Below, one piece after another: positions 17,289 through 24,958 of a DNA stretch of 43,735 bases. A program made the translations under genes and the position numbers. Origin of the DNA: Candidatus Heritagella gallinarum (lineage in GTDB: Bacteria; Bacillota; Clostridia; Oscillospirales; Acutalibacteraceae). The DNA lies in assembly GCA_904394685.1 (NCBI GenBank), contig CAJFNK010000067.1, positions 1-43,735 of the forward strand, written 5' to 3'. The notes under the pieces were generated by a model. It ran no database searches. It saw only the letters and a program-made list of their open reading frames with translations, and was not told the DNA's origin. How positions within the stretch are numbered: position 1 is the first letter of the stretch; the number at the start of each line of letters is the position of its first letter.

Positions 17289-17948
17289 TCAGGAAATACG
17301 GCCGGTTTCCAGCAGAATCGGAAGATTCGGCAAAGTACTTTCCAGATAGGTGGCATATTCTTTTTTCCAGCTTGCATTCATAACAACGCTCCCCAGATAT
17401 TCCCGCAGCGATTGCAGGTTTTTCAGGTTATCCTGATCGGAAACAGCCGGGTCGGGTTGCCAGGAACACTTAAAGTTACGGCAGTTCGCCATTTTGATCA
17501 GGCGGCGGATGCTTTCCGGGGTATCCGTCAGAGTACCGGGACGTGCGATGACGTGAACCTCCATATCAAAGGTGTTGGCCAAGTCGCAGATCGTACGAAG
17601 TTCCTGTGCTGCTGCGTTAAAAGTGAGGAATTTAGCCTCTGCCGAAGGAATCGGGGTGGGTTGGATACGGATAAAAGAAGTATGCAGTGCAAATGCACAA
17701 TCGATTACCGGCAGAAATTCTTCCTGAATATTGCGTTTGGAACCTAATGTGTATTGTGATACCAGTGAAACAGGAGCCAGATTGGTGCGAACAGCCTGCC
17801 AATAGGCATCGGTAGCCTCATGGGTACGTCCTGCATGCAAATGAACGGTATCGTCCCATTCCATTCCGGTAGTACCAGCTTCTTTTGCCAGTGTAAACAG
17901 ATCATCAGCAGAAATTGTGGGATATTGTATCATGGAAAAGACAACCAT
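17289..17948 (-). CDS. Sugar-phosphate isomerase/epimerase-like TIM-barrel protein
   Basis: This 219-residue protein resembles the xylose-isomerase-like / AP endonuclease 2 TIM barrel (COG1082). The N-terminal pattern TISADDLFTLAKEAGTTGMEW is the usual first strand and helix with a Glu. Later strands include FIRIQPTPIP, EVHVIARPG and FKCSWQPDPAV. It is shorter than the usual 250-290 residues. The metal-binding Glu/His/Asp set is only partly recognisable, so the enzymatic role is uncertain. The start follows GGAG about 12 bases upstream. It stands alone, convergent with the desulfidase gene. Confidence 0.68.
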   Translation of the reverse strand: MVVFSMIQYPTISADDLFTLAKEAGTTGMEWDDTVHLHAGRTHEATDAYWQAVRTNLAPVSLVSQYTLGSKRNIQEEFLPVIDCAFALHTSFIRIQPTPIPSAEAKFLTFNAAAQELRTICDLANTFDMEVHVIARPGTLTDTPESIRRLIKMANCRNFKCSWQPDPAVSDQDNLKNLQSLREYLGSVVMNASWKKEYATYLESTLPNLPILLETGRIS

Positions 17949-18180
17949 TTGTTGTTCGCTCCTTTACAGAATATTTCAATCACTCCAACCTTTATAAAGC
18001 CTGTATGCAAACTCATTATAGCACGATACCGGGGACGGTTCAAGAAAAAGTCCGGTAAATTCTTGGGAAAGTAGTGATTTCAAAGGGAAAGTTTGAAAAT
18101 CCATTGCGAATGTGTGTTGAATAGGATATGATGGAATAAGCAGATGATGGAAGAAATAGACGATGGAAAGGAAATATGAT

Positions 18181-18600
18181 ATGAAAAAGATAAACAGAGG
18201 GGTTTTCATAGCGATTTTTTGTGTGGTAGCTGGGCTGTTCACAGCCTGCGGTTCGTCCTCTCCTGAAACAATACCATCAGAATCTTCGGCAGTTTCCAGC
18301 CAAAGCCAGGTGTTCACCTGTGTGGGAAAGTGGGAGATTACAGGGGCAAAACGCAATGATATCGGGATTGCGCTGGACGAAATTCTGGAAGAAATGGGCG
18401 GAGAGGTCAGCTTAACCCTGAAAAAAGACGGCAGCGCTCAGGTGGTATTGGGGAATTCCTCGATGGATGCAACCTGGTCGCAAAATGAACGCACGATCCT
18501 TCTGTTTATGAGCAACGGCGAAAAGCTGGAACTGAAAACGGTGGATCAGAAACTGGAAATGGAATGGGAAGGAAAAGTGCTGCTCTTTGAGAAGAAATAA
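18181..18600 (+). CDS. Small predicted lipoprotein
   Basis: This 139-residue protein has a lipoprotein signal: MKKINRG, a hydrophobic core (VFIAIFCVVAGLF) and a cleavage site FTA-Cys23 followed by a Ser/Pro-rich linker. The mature part (VGKWEITGAKRNDIGIALDEILEEMGG, ending KVLLFEKK) reads as a small beta-rich domain of about 95 residues, similar in pattern to lipocalin-like lipoprotein domains. No function can be assigned. I chose the ATG at 18181 because AAGGAAA precedes it; an in-frame ATG at 18163 would only add six polar residues before the signal. Confidence 0.72.
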   Translation: MKKINRGVFIAIFCVVAGLFTACGSSSPETIPSESSAVSSQSQVFTCVGKWEITGAKRNDIGIALDEILEEMGGEVSLTLKKDGSAQVVLGNSSMDATWSQNERTILLFMSNGEKLELKTVDQKLEMEWEGKVLLFEKK

Positions 18601-18634
18601 AGACAGTCATAAAACTCAACGGTAACAATTGTTT

Positions 18635-19288
18635 TTAAAGAAGGGTGAACTGGTTTTTGTGATACCGGATCAGCCCTTCTTTTTTCAGTTGCGATAAAAC
18701 ATAAGAGAGAGCACTTCGATCACAAGCCAGATAATCTGCCATTCTTTGACGGTCAAATGGAACGGTTACAGAAGGGCTTCCCTGCTTTTGCGAAAGTTCT
18801 TCGAGATAAGACTGTACTTTTTCCCGCAGAGTTCGTTGTGTAAGATGTTCTAAACGGCCAGTGAGAAACACGTTTCGTCTGGCCAGAATCCGGATTAAAT
18901 TAAGAGTGAGCTGTCGATGAAACTTGCAATTCTTATCACAAGGACTCATCAGGTGTGTATATTCTACCCAGAACACTTCACTTTTTTCACACGCCTCTAC
19001 ACTAACGGAACACGGCATTTCGCCACAGACAAAAGCCTCTGCAAATAGTTCACCCGGCATGATATCCGAAAGAATTGCACTTCGCCCAGTGTGATCCTGT
19101 TTCAGGATTGCCAGCCTGCCTGCTGATACAATCCCAAACCGCTGAAGCGGTTCCCCGGCATGAATTAGAATCTCGTGTTTTTGATAGGTGTGCCGACGAG
19201 CGTTCAGGCACGAAAGAAGCCCGGAAAGCTCATCTGGGAGAATGGAGTCAAACAAAGGGCAGGTAGACAGAGCTGCCGGGTATTGCAA
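18635..19288 (-). CDS. Crp/Fnr family transcriptional regulator
   Basis: This 217-residue protein has an N-terminal cyclic-nucleotide-binding-like barrel (HEILIHAGEPLQRFGIVSAGRLAIL, then PGELFAEAFVCGEMPCSVSVEA). A C-terminal winged helix follows with the recognition part RQRMADYLACDRSALSYVLSQLKKEG (about 182-207). The cAMP-contact residues are not preserved, so another signal such as redox, nitrosative stress or a small ligand is likely. Several Cys residues are present (for example CDKNCKF near 112), but I do not see a classic Fnr iron-sulfur motif. It starts at TTG, supported by AAAGGAG eight bases before. It is divergent from the ferredoxin gene and shares a palindromic operator with it. 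Confidence 0.85.
   Translation of the reverse strand: MQYPAALSTCPLFDSILPDELSGLLSCLNARRHTYQKHEILIHAGEPLQRFGIVSAGRLAILKQDHTGRSAILSDIMPGELFAEAFVCGEMPCSVSVEACEKSEVFWVEYTHLMSPCDKNCKFHRQLTLNLIRILARRNVFLTGRLEHLTQRTLREKVQSYLEELSQKQGSPSVTVPFDRQRMADYLACDRSALSYVLSQLKKEGLIRYHKNQFTLL
18640..18685 (+). terminator. terminator of the lipoprotein gene, inside the 3' end of the crp-like gene
   Basis: GAAGGGTGA (18640-18648) pairs with TCAGCCCTTC (18670-18679) with inner pairing CTGGT/ACCGG, followed by six T residues. The hairpin is encoded within the last codons of the convergent regulator gene. Confidence 0.7.
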
Positions 19289-19304
19289 AAAAACCGCTCC
19301 TTTC

Positions 19305-19318
19305 GTTGTAATTACAAC
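19305..19318. promoter_or_regulatory. Crp/Fnr-type palindromic operator
   Basis: GTTGTAATTACAAC is a perfect 14-base palindrome. It lies just upstream of the ribosome site of the crp-like gene, downstream of that gene's own promoter, and upstream of the ferredoxin promoter. It is the expected binding site of the adjacent regulator. Confidence 0.7.
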
Positions 19319-19333
19319 ATACTTCTTTTGGAA

Positions 19334-19363
19334 AGTATACTATCATTGTGTCCAGAAAGTCAA
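19334..19363 (-). promoter_or_regulatory. promoter of the crp-like gene, overlapping the ferredoxin -10 box
   Basis: On the minus strand, TTGACT (19363-19358) and TATACT (19339-19334) are 18 bases apart. The palindromic AGTATACT also gives a plus-strand TATACT at 19336-19341 for the ferredoxin gene, whose -35 region is weak (TACAAC) and overlaps the operator. The two promoters therefore share the same -10 DNA. Confidence 0.6.
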
Positions 19364-19390
19364 GAATATACTAAAGAAGGAGAAAAGAAT

Positions 19391-20128
19391 ATGATTCGTA
19401 AAATCATTCACATCGATGAAGATAAATGTAATGGATGTGGCCTTTGTGCCCAAGCCTGTCACGAAGGAGCTATCGAAATGGTGGAAGGAAAAGCACGCCT
19501 GACACGGGAAGACTACTGCGACGGATTGGGCGATTGCCTGCCAGCCTGTCCTACTGGCGCCATTCGTTTTGAAGAACGGGAAGCGCCAGCCTATGATGCT
19601 GCTGCAGTAGAAGCAGCCAAAAAGGCTCGTCAGACCTCTGTTGGACAGAATTTTGCCAACGAAACAAGTGCTCCGCTCCCTTGTGGATGCCCCGGCAGCC
19701 AGTCCAGAGCCATTCATCGGCAAACGGCCTGCTCCTGCGAAGAAACAGTGCCGGCTCCGGTAAGCCAGTTATCACAATGGCCTGTGCAAATCAAGCTGGT
19801 GCCAGTAAACGCTCCATATTTTGATGGTGCCTCTTTGCTGATAGCGGCAGACTGTACAGCCTATGCGTATGCCAATTTCCATCAGCGTTTTATCCGCAAC
19901 CATATCACGTTGATCGGCTGTCCCAAGTTGGACCAGGGAGATTATGCCGAGAAGCTCACCGAAATCCTGCAACACAACAATATCAAAAAGCTGACAATTG
20001 TGAGAATGGAGGTTCCCTGCTGCGGCGGGATAGAACGTGCAGCCAAGATTGCCCTGCAACGCAGCGGGAAAATGATTCCCTGGCAGGTTTGTGTGATCTC
20101 TACCGATGGACGTATTTTGGACGAATAA
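19391..20128 (+). CDS. 4Fe-4S ferredoxin-domain protein
   Basis: This 245-residue protein begins with a ferredoxin domain. The first cluster site is CNGCGLCAQAC (Cys13, 16, 19, 23). The second is CDGLGDCLPACP (Cys43, 49, 53), where the first spacing is longer than in classic bacterial ferredoxins. A linker with further Cys residues (CGCPG, CSCEE) leads to a C-terminal domain from about 125. That domain contains LLIAADCTAYAY, ITLIGCPKLD and MEVPCCGG, whose cysteines may bind another cofactor. Such proteins occur in anaerobes beside Crp/Fnr regulators and are thought to act in electron transfer or stress response. AAGGAG precedes the ATG; in-frame upstream codons overlap the divergent gene and are unlikely. 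Activation by the neighbouring regulator is inferred. Confidence 0.84.
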   Translation: MIRKIIHIDEDKCNGCGLCAQACHEGAIEMVEGKARLTREDYCDGLGDCLPACPTGAIRFEEREAPAYDAAAVEAAKKARQTSVGQNFANETSAPLPCGCPGSQSRAIHRQTACSCEETVPAPVSQLSQWPVQIKLVPVNAPYFDGASLLIAADCTAYAYANFHQRFIRNHITLIGCPKLDQGDYAEKLTEILQHNNIKKLTIVRMEVPCCGGIERAAKIALQRSGKMIPWQVCVISTDGRILDE

Positions 20129-20142
20129 AAGACAGTAAAAAA

Positions 20143-20178
20143 TCTCCCGGCTTTTCAACAATTCAAAAGCCGGGAGAT
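20143..20178. terminator. bidirectional terminator between the ferredoxin and ABC genes
   Basis: TCTCCCGGCTTTT pairs with AAAAGCCGGGAGA; A-runs precede and T-runs follow, so it works for both convergent units. Confidence 0.88.
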
Positions 20179-20180
20179 TT

Positions 20181-20969
20181 TTATGATTTTAGCAGCATTT
20201 CATAGGTAAAACGCCCCATAGATTTTTTTAGCAGGAACCACGCCAATATGGCACACAGGGCGCCGAGTCCTAATAAAATCCATACGCTCATGAGAAGAAG
20301 TCCGGTAAACTGCCCAACTACCAACAGAATGACAGGAATGATAAGGAAAACCGCACCCTGTTGGGATTCTTCCACACTTTGTGCTTTTGCAGAACCACGG
20401 ACAATCAGCGTGATAGCGATGAGTGAAATGGCGGGGGATACCAGAAGCATAATCACGAGCCAGTTGAGCCCCGGCAGGAGTAACTGCCCCATCAAGAAGT
20501 AAACTTCAGTTTCCAATACCAGAATCATCGCAAAGAAAGAGAGAAATGAAACCAGCATACTGAGGAAAAAGGCCGCCAGCACTTTGGACTGAAAAATCTG
20601 CTTTAACGTGAGGGGACAATACAGGAGAGTTTCCAGCGTGTGGCGCTCTTTTTCTCCTACAAAGGCGCTTGCAGCCATGATAGAGGCGGTCATAATGGGA
20701 ATCATGAGGAAAAAAACAGGAAGGACATAATTGACAATTAGACTCGTTACAGTCATTTCCAAACTCCCTGTTTTTGCCGATTCCGGAAGAAGCTCCAGCA
20801 ACTTGACGATGTCCGGGTCATCGGGGACAAAGTGGATGGAAACCACAAAAATAGAGGGGAGTACAAGCGTCAGAATCAGGGGAACGATCAGAATCGTGGC
20901 AAATAGGCGATGATTGGCGGTAATACCACGGAAATCTTTACGGATAATTGCAAACATGGCTTTGTTCAT
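20181..20969 (-). CDS. ABC-2 type transporter permease
   Basis: This 262-residue membrane protein has about six hydrophobic segments: 22-45, 76-102, 128-152, 163-185, 208-228 and 231-250. An amphipathic loop, AFVGEKERHTLETLLYCPLT (about 107-126), is the usual ABC-2 contact with the ATPase. It should form an exporter with the ATPase encoded just upstream. The two genes overlap by four bases (ATGA), so they are made together. The transported substrate is not evident; no lantibiotic or drug gene is adjacent. Confidence 0.88.
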   Translation of the reverse strand: MNKAMFAIIRKDFRGITANHRLFATILIVPLILTLVLPSIFVVSIHFVPDDPDIVKLLELLPESAKTGSLEMTVTSLIVNYVLPVFFLMIPIMTASIMAASAFVGEKERHTLETLLYCPLTLKQIFQSKVLAAFFLSMLVSFLSFFAMILVLETEVYFLMGQLLLPGLNWLVIMLLVSPAISLIAITLIVRGSAKAQSVEESQQGAVFLIIPVILLVVGQFTGLLLMSVWILLGLGALCAILAWFLLKKSMGRFTYEMLLKS

Positions 20970-21928
20970 AGCGTGACTTCCTTTCCTGATTCATGCTTTC
21001 CTAACTCATGCTTGCCTGACTCATAGCAAGCCTGCTTCATGGTAAGAGCAAAATAGATATCTTCCAAACTCGGCTGTTCCGTGTATACGGCATAAATTTC
21101 CCCGCCGCCCGATACGATTTTGCGGACAAGTTCGGGGATTTCCTTTTCGGAATGAATAGCGGTTTGGTATTCCGATGCACCTACCTGCTCAAGCGGTAAA
21201 TCAGACAGGATACCGGTGGCACGGATTCTCAAGCGGGTAGTGGAAAAAACGCTATCTCGCAGTTCTTGCAGGGTTCCCGAAGCCAAAAGCGTCCCCTGTT
21301 CAATCAGCCCATATCGTGTACAGATTTCCTGTGCATACCGAAGCTGATGGGTACAGAGAAAAACTGTGATGCCATCTTCTTTTGCCAGATTCTGAATCAT
21401 GTGGTTGACGTTTTGTGCGCTTTCGGGGTCCAGGCCGGAAGTGGGTTCATCCAGAAACAGAATTTTGGGATGATGGAGCAAAGCTCTTGCCAGCGACAGC
21501 CTCTGTCGCATACCGGTTGAATAGGTGGAGAGTTTGCGGTTCTGCGCTTCTTCCAGTTCCAGCTCTTTGAGCAGAAACTCGGCTCGTTTTTTTCCTTCGG
21601 CGTGTTCCATTCCAAAGACAGAGGAATAAAAAAGCAGGTTTTCCATTCCTGTTAGATTATCATACATCTGTGCGTGTTCGGTTACGATACCGGAAAGAGC
21701 GTGGGCTTTTTCCGGTTCACGATTGGGGTCGATTCCAAATACGCTGCAAGTGCCGTCCGATGGCGTCAATACGCCGGTAAGCAGTTTTACGGTTGTGGTT
21801 TTCCCGGCTCCGTTTGGCCCTAGAAAGCCAAACACTTCTCCGGGGTTTAGGGAAAGAGAAAGCTGTTTCAGCGCTTCTTTTCCGCCCGGATAGGTTTTTG
21901 ACAGATTGTGTATGGATACTGCCTGCAT
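20966..21928 (-). CDS. ABC transporter ATP-binding protein
   Basis: This 320-residue ATPase has Walker A GPNGAGKTTT (about 37-46), Q-loop region, signature YSTGMRQRLSLARAL (about 137-151), Walker B ILFLDEPTSGLDP (about 155-167) and the switch His in LCTHQLRYAQE. A C-terminal accessory part of about 90 residues follows, ending in the low-complexity repeat ESGKHELGKHESGKE. It energises the permease encoded immediately downstream. Its promoter and operator lie at 21973-22031. Confidence 0.92.
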   Translation of the reverse strand: MQAVSIHNLSKTYPGGKEALKQLSLSLNPGEVFGFLGPNGAGKTTTVKLLTGVLTPSDGTCSVFGIDPNREPEKAHALSGIVTEHAQMYDNLTGMENLLFYSSVFGMEHAEGKKRAEFLLKELELEEAQNRKLSTYSTGMRQRLSLARALLHHPKILFLDEPTSGLDPESAQNVNHMIQNLAKEDGITVFLCTHQLRYAQEICTRYGLIEQGTLLASGTLQELRDSVFSTTRLRIRATGILSDLPLEQVGASEYQTAIHSEKEIPELVRKIVSGGGEIYAVYTEQPSLEDIYFALTMKQACYESGKHELGKHESGKEVTL

Positions 21929-21972
21929 GGATGATTCCTCCTGATTGGCCTTGAACCTGCCGATTATTTAGG

Positions 21973-21991
21973 GGTGAAAACCGTTTTCACC
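21973..21991. promoter_or_regulatory. palindromic operator of the ABC operon
   Basis: GGTGAAAAC-C-GTTTTCACC is a perfect 9-1-9 inverted repeat just downstream of the predicted transcription start of the leftward ABC genes. It fits a repressor site, but no regulator gene is adjacent that obviously binds it. Confidence 0.6.
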
Positions 21992-22002
21992 TTGTTGTGC
22001 TC

Positions 22003-22031
22003 ATTATAAGAGAATGATTTCACAAATGCAA
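22003..22031 (-). promoter_or_regulatory. promoter of the ABC operon
   Basis: On the minus strand, TTGCAT (22031-22026) and TATAAT (22008-22003) are 17 bases apart. Confidence 0.8.
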
Positions 22032-22117
22032 GAGAACGATGTTCAAATTCTGTTTGATTTGGTAGACCCAGAGGAAACACTGTGATATGTTACGTCAGCA
22101 AGGCAGCCAGATTGCGG

Positions 22118-22146
22118 TTGTAAAGCCATTCGCATTATGTTATAAT
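22118..22146 (+). promoter_or_regulatory. plus-strand promoter upstream of the second MATE gene
   Basis: TTGTAA (22118-22123), 17 bases, TATAAT (22141-22146). A start near 22153 would produce an RNA that meets a terminator-like hairpin about 100 bases later. Confidence 0.7.
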
Positions 22147-22152
22147 ACAAAC

Positions 22153-22289
22153 TGTTAGAATTGAATCATATAAATTGTTTTTCCCAAGTTCTGAAAAAAT
22201 CAAGATCGCCGGCTAAAGCAGAAAGGCAAGCGGTATTGTGCAATAGATTCAGCCAAAATTGCTGTGGTGAGCGGTTTTGGCTGTTTTTC
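22153..22289 (+). ncRNA. possible short leader or small RNA between promoter and terminator
   Basis: A good promoter at 22118-22146 is followed by about 100 bases without an ORF. Then comes an intrinsic-terminator-like hairpin: CAGCCAAAA (22250-22258) pairs with TTTTGGCTG (22275-22283), with TTTTT after it. It may be a small RNA or a regulated leader of the MATE gene at 22503. I do not recognise a known riboswitch family in it. MITE copy B follows directly. Confidence 0.35.
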
Positions 22290-22316
22290 TGTTTGTGCGC
22301 CAGAGGAAACTGATTA

Positions 22317-22477
22317 GGGGCTATCTGAAAAGTCGAAATTATCGTCTTTCCCTACAATCAACGACAGCTACTGCGTTAAAAATACTCGGAATCCATCAAG
22401 GATTCCTGCGTTTTTCGCCTTGTATCTGTCTGTTGTTTATGGAAAATCCTTCAATTTCTTTGTTTTCAGATACGCCC
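22317..22477 (+). repeat. MITE-like repeat, copy B (161 bp)
   Basis: It starts GGGGCTATCTGAAAAGTCG and ends with TTTTCAGATACGCCC, whose reverse complement is GGGCGTATCTGAAAA. The ends thus form imperfect terminal inverted repeats of about 15-25 bases. TA flanks both sides (22315-22316 and 22478-22479). It contains the GGAATCC/GGATTCC hairpin. The right end lies only about a dozen bases before the ribosome site of the MATE gene at 22503, so it has become part of that gene's leader. Confidence 0.88.
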
Positions 22478-22502
22478 TAGAATTGTGATATGGAGGGATT
22501 AT

Positions 22503-23837
22503 ATGGTCAAAACAGTAAAGCCCATGACAAGCGGCTCGATTTGGAAACGGATGACTTTTTTTGCGCTGCCGTTAATGCTGGGAAACTTGTTTCAGCAGAT
22601 GTATAACACGGTAGACTCCCTAATTGTTGGGAATTTTTTGGGGAGCAGCGCTTTGGCGGCTGTCAGTTCGTCCGGCAGCCTGATTTTTATGCTGATTGGA
22701 TTTTTGAGCGGGATTTCTTCTGGTGCCGGCGTAATCGTAGCCCGTTTTTTTGGTGCTCAGGATCAGGAGAATCTGCACCGCACCGTACATACAACAGTAG
22801 CATTCGGTCTGGTTGCCGGGCTGGTGATGACGGCGGCAGGCATGATTTTCTCTCCGCAGATTCTGACTTGGATGGACACGCCGGAAAGCGTGATGGAGAA
22901 CTCGGTTGCCTACCTCCAGATTTATTTTTCCGGTTCGCTCGGATTTGTGATGTACAATATTTTTGTCGGAATTTTGCAGGCGGTAGGAGATAGCCGTCAC
23001 CCGCTGTATTACCTCATCGTATCTTCTGTCATCAATCTGGTGTTGGATGTCCTGTTTATCGATGCGTTTCATACAGGAGTAGGCGGCGCAGCTCTGGCAA
23101 CCGTCATTTCACAGGCGGTAAGCGCTTTGTTGTGCCTGATTCAGTTGATGAGAACCAAAGAGAATTACCGGCTTCAACTGAAAAAGATTAGATTTGACCG
23201 CAAGATTCTCGGACAGATTATCCGTATCGGCCTTCCTTCCGGTGTACAGAATTCGATTATTGCTTTTGCCAATGTTATCGTGCAATCCTATATCAATACA
23301 TTTGGAGAGATGGCCATGGCAGGATATGGGGCATATAGCAAAGTGGAAGGCTTTGGCTTTTTGCCGATCAACAGCTTTACCATGGCATTGACAACTTTTG
23401 TCGGGCAGAATCTGGGAGCCAAGCAGTTTGACCGCACCCGTAAAGGGGCACGTTTCGGCGTTTTAGTGACCATTATTCTGGCAGAATTGATCGGTATCCT
23501 AGTGTTTATTTTTGCCCCTGTGTTGATTGCGGCCTTTGATTCCACACCGGAAGTGATTCAGTTCGGAATCGAAAAAGCCCGGACTGCGGCGCTGTTCTAT
23601 TGCCTGCTGGCGTATTCTCATTCTATAGCGGCTGTGCTGCGTGGCGCAGGTAAAGCCATGATCCCCATGATTATTATGATGGTGTTCTGGTGTGCGGTGC
23701 GGGTTACGTTTCTGGCGATTACCATTCCCCTTACCGGGAGTATTCAAATGGTGTATTGGGTGTATCCGCTCACCTGGTCGCTCAGCTCGCTGGTGTTTTT
23801 CTTTTATTATAAAAAGGCAAACTGGGCAGGAATGTAG
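22503..23837 (+). CDS. MATE family efflux transporter (second)
   Basis: This 444-residue, 12-helix MATE protein has the family pattern LPLMLGNLFQQMYNTVDSLIVGNFLG near 22-47 and AYGAYSKVEGFGFLPINSFTMALTTFVGQNLG in the second half, which resembles the NorM/DinF-type clostridial branch. It probably exports a small cationic or amphipathic compound. The ATG at 22503 follows TGGAGGGA; an in-frame GTG at 22485 is not needed. It differs clearly from the MATE protein at 14348. Its leader contains MITE copy B, preceded by a promoter and a terminator-like hairpin. Confidence 0.88.
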   Translation: MVKTVKPMTSGSIWKRMTFFALPLMLGNLFQQMYNTVDSLIVGNFLGSSALAAVSSSGSLIFMLIGFLSGISSGAGVIVARFFGAQDQENLHRTVHTTVAFGLVAGLVMTAAGMIFSPQILTWMDTPESVMENSVAYLQIYFSGSLGFVMYNIFVGILQAVGDSRHPLYYLIVSSVINLVLDVLFIDAFHTGVGGAALATVISQAVSALLCLIQLMRTKENYRLQLKKIRFDRKILGQIIRIGLPSGVQNSIIAFANVIVQSYINTFGEMAMAGYGAYSKVEGFGFLPINSFTMALTTFVGQNLGAKQFDRTRKGARFGVLVTIILAELIGILVFIFAPVLIAAFDSTPEVIQFGIEKARTAALFYCLLAYSHSIAAVLRGAGKAMIPMIIMMVFWCAVRVTFLAITIPLTGSIQMVYWVYPLTWSLSSLVFFFYYKKANWAGM

Positions 23838-24203
23838 GGGGGTTCTAAACAGGATTTGCCTATGTAATCTTTCGAAAGATGATTGTTTTATATCAGATAC
23901 AATTTAACAGATACAGGAAAGCAAACAGCCTCTGGTTCAGAAAACGAACCAGAGGCTATTTGCTGCTTAAAAAGGTAAATAGAATGGGGACAGAAAAGGA
24001 AGTTGGGAAAAAGCTGGGACAAAAAGTGTGGTAGAGAAAAAACAAAAATCAAAAGGTGTATCAAAAAGGTTGTCACTGTTTTTGTCACAGGTTGCAGGGG
24101 CGTTTTTCAGGCGTTATACTGAGTACAGAAATCAAACCGACCCCAACCTGTTACAGCAGGACGATCTGTTACGGCAGGAGAGATAACAAGGAGGATGAAT
24201 TTT
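23838..24203. other. intergenic region between the MATE gene and the type VII island
   Basis: It holds a hairpin at 23921-23962 (GCAAA-x-AGCCTCTGGTTC pairing with GAACCAGAGGCT-x-TTTGC) that may end MATE transcription, although the T-run after it is poor. The promoter at 24092-24120 and nearby direct repeats are described separately. I see no further gene. Confidence 0.6.
24070..24120 (+). promoter_or_regulatory. promoter of the type VII island with upstream direct repeats
   Basis: TTGCAG (24092-24097), 17 bases, TATACT (24115-24120). Just upstream, TTGTCAC occurs twice, at about 24070 and 24082, one helical turn apart. This is a typical layout for an activator bound as a direct-repeat dimer. 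In the leader, TGTTACRGCAGGA also occurs twice (about 24150 and 24168). Confidence 0.55.
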
Positions 24204-24506
24204 ATGGCGATGACAATTATCGTGGACCCCCAGAAGCTGGAAAACGCAGCAAATCAGATCACCAACGAAGCGGCGGAATATGAGGCCACCTACCGCAATT
24301 TGTTTACGGAGATCGACAACATGAGTGCGGCATGGCAGGGAGCTGATAATCTGGCCTTTACCACCCAGATCAAAGGCTTTACGGATAACTTCCAGAACAT
24401 GAAAACCCTGATGGACCAGTACAGTGAGTTTTTGATGAACGCAGCGAAGCTGTACCGCCAGACGCAGGAAGACCGTGTCGCTCAGGCCAAGAACCTGACT
24501 AACTGA
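24204..24506 (+). CDS. WXG100 family protein 1 (ESAT-6-like)
   Basis: This 100-residue protein is predicted to form two helices joined by a turn with Trp44-Gln-Gly46, the defining WXG motif. Proteins of this type are secreted by type VII systems, often as dimers, or act as partners of larger toxins. The helices run about residues 8-41 and 49-95. The first helix begins VDPQKLENAANQI, similar to VNPDKLRRIAEQL in the C-terminal domain of the lipase-like protein of this island. The ATG at 24204 lies nine bases after AAGGAGG; the ATG at 24195 touches that box and is less likely. It is the first gene of a six-gene run. Confidence 0.9.
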   Translation: MAMTIIVDPQKLENAANQITNEAAEYEATYRNLFTEIDNMSAAWQGADNLAFTTQIKGFTDNFQNMKTLMDQYSEFLMNAAKLYRQTQEDRVAQAKNLTN

Positions 24507-24525
24507 TTGATAGGAGGAGTAAATC

Positions 24526-24831
24526 ATGGCAACAATCGAAGGAATCACTATTTCATTAGGCGACGTTTCTGCAACCGCAGGTACGATCCGTACTTTAAAT
24601 ACCAGCCTCAACGACCGGCTGCTGGCAATCCAGAAGCAGATGAACGACCTGAACAACAGCTGGCAGAGCCCCGCCGGGCAGGCAATCCAGGAGAAATTCA
24701 ATAATCTGGTTCCCGCATTTGAGAACTATAAGCAGATCATCGAGTCCTATGCAAAGTTCCTGGACAACACCGTAGCTACCTATGAAAGCACCGAAACCCA
24801 GATCCAGAATAACGCCAGTGCATTCAAATAA
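24526..24831 (+). CDS. WXG100 family protein 2
   Basis: This 101-residue helical hairpin protein has a variant turn, Trp46-Gln-Ser48 (SWQSPAGQ). Near the C terminus it carries Tyr86-Glu-Ser-Thr-Glu90, which fits the YxxxD/E export signal described for type VII substrates. It may therefore be the exported member of a pair with WXG100 protein 1 (inference). AGGAGG precedes the ATG and the gene follows its neighbour by 19 bases. Confidence 0.9.
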   Translation: MATIEGITISLGDVSATAGTIRTLNTSLNDRLLAIQKQMNDLNNSWQSPAGQAIQEKFNNLVPAFENYKQIIESYAKFLDNTVATYESTETQIQNNASAFK

Positions 24832-24958
24832 TCCCGCACTTGAAGCAGGCGCTGCAACTCCCAGAAATTGCGGCGCCTGTTTTCCCTTTTGAAAGCATCT
24901 CAAACAAAACCGGGAGGCTTTCAAAAGGGAAAAAGAAAGCCAGAAAGGGGAAATGGAG

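Noticed and set aside
18163-18180. Earlier ATG for the small lipoprotein
   Set aside because: It would place six polar residues before the signal peptide, and the ribosome site fits the later ATG.
22153-22289. Known riboswitch upstream of the MATE gene
   Set aside because: I could not match it to guanidine, PreQ1, yjdF or other classes; kept only as an unassigned leader or small RNA.
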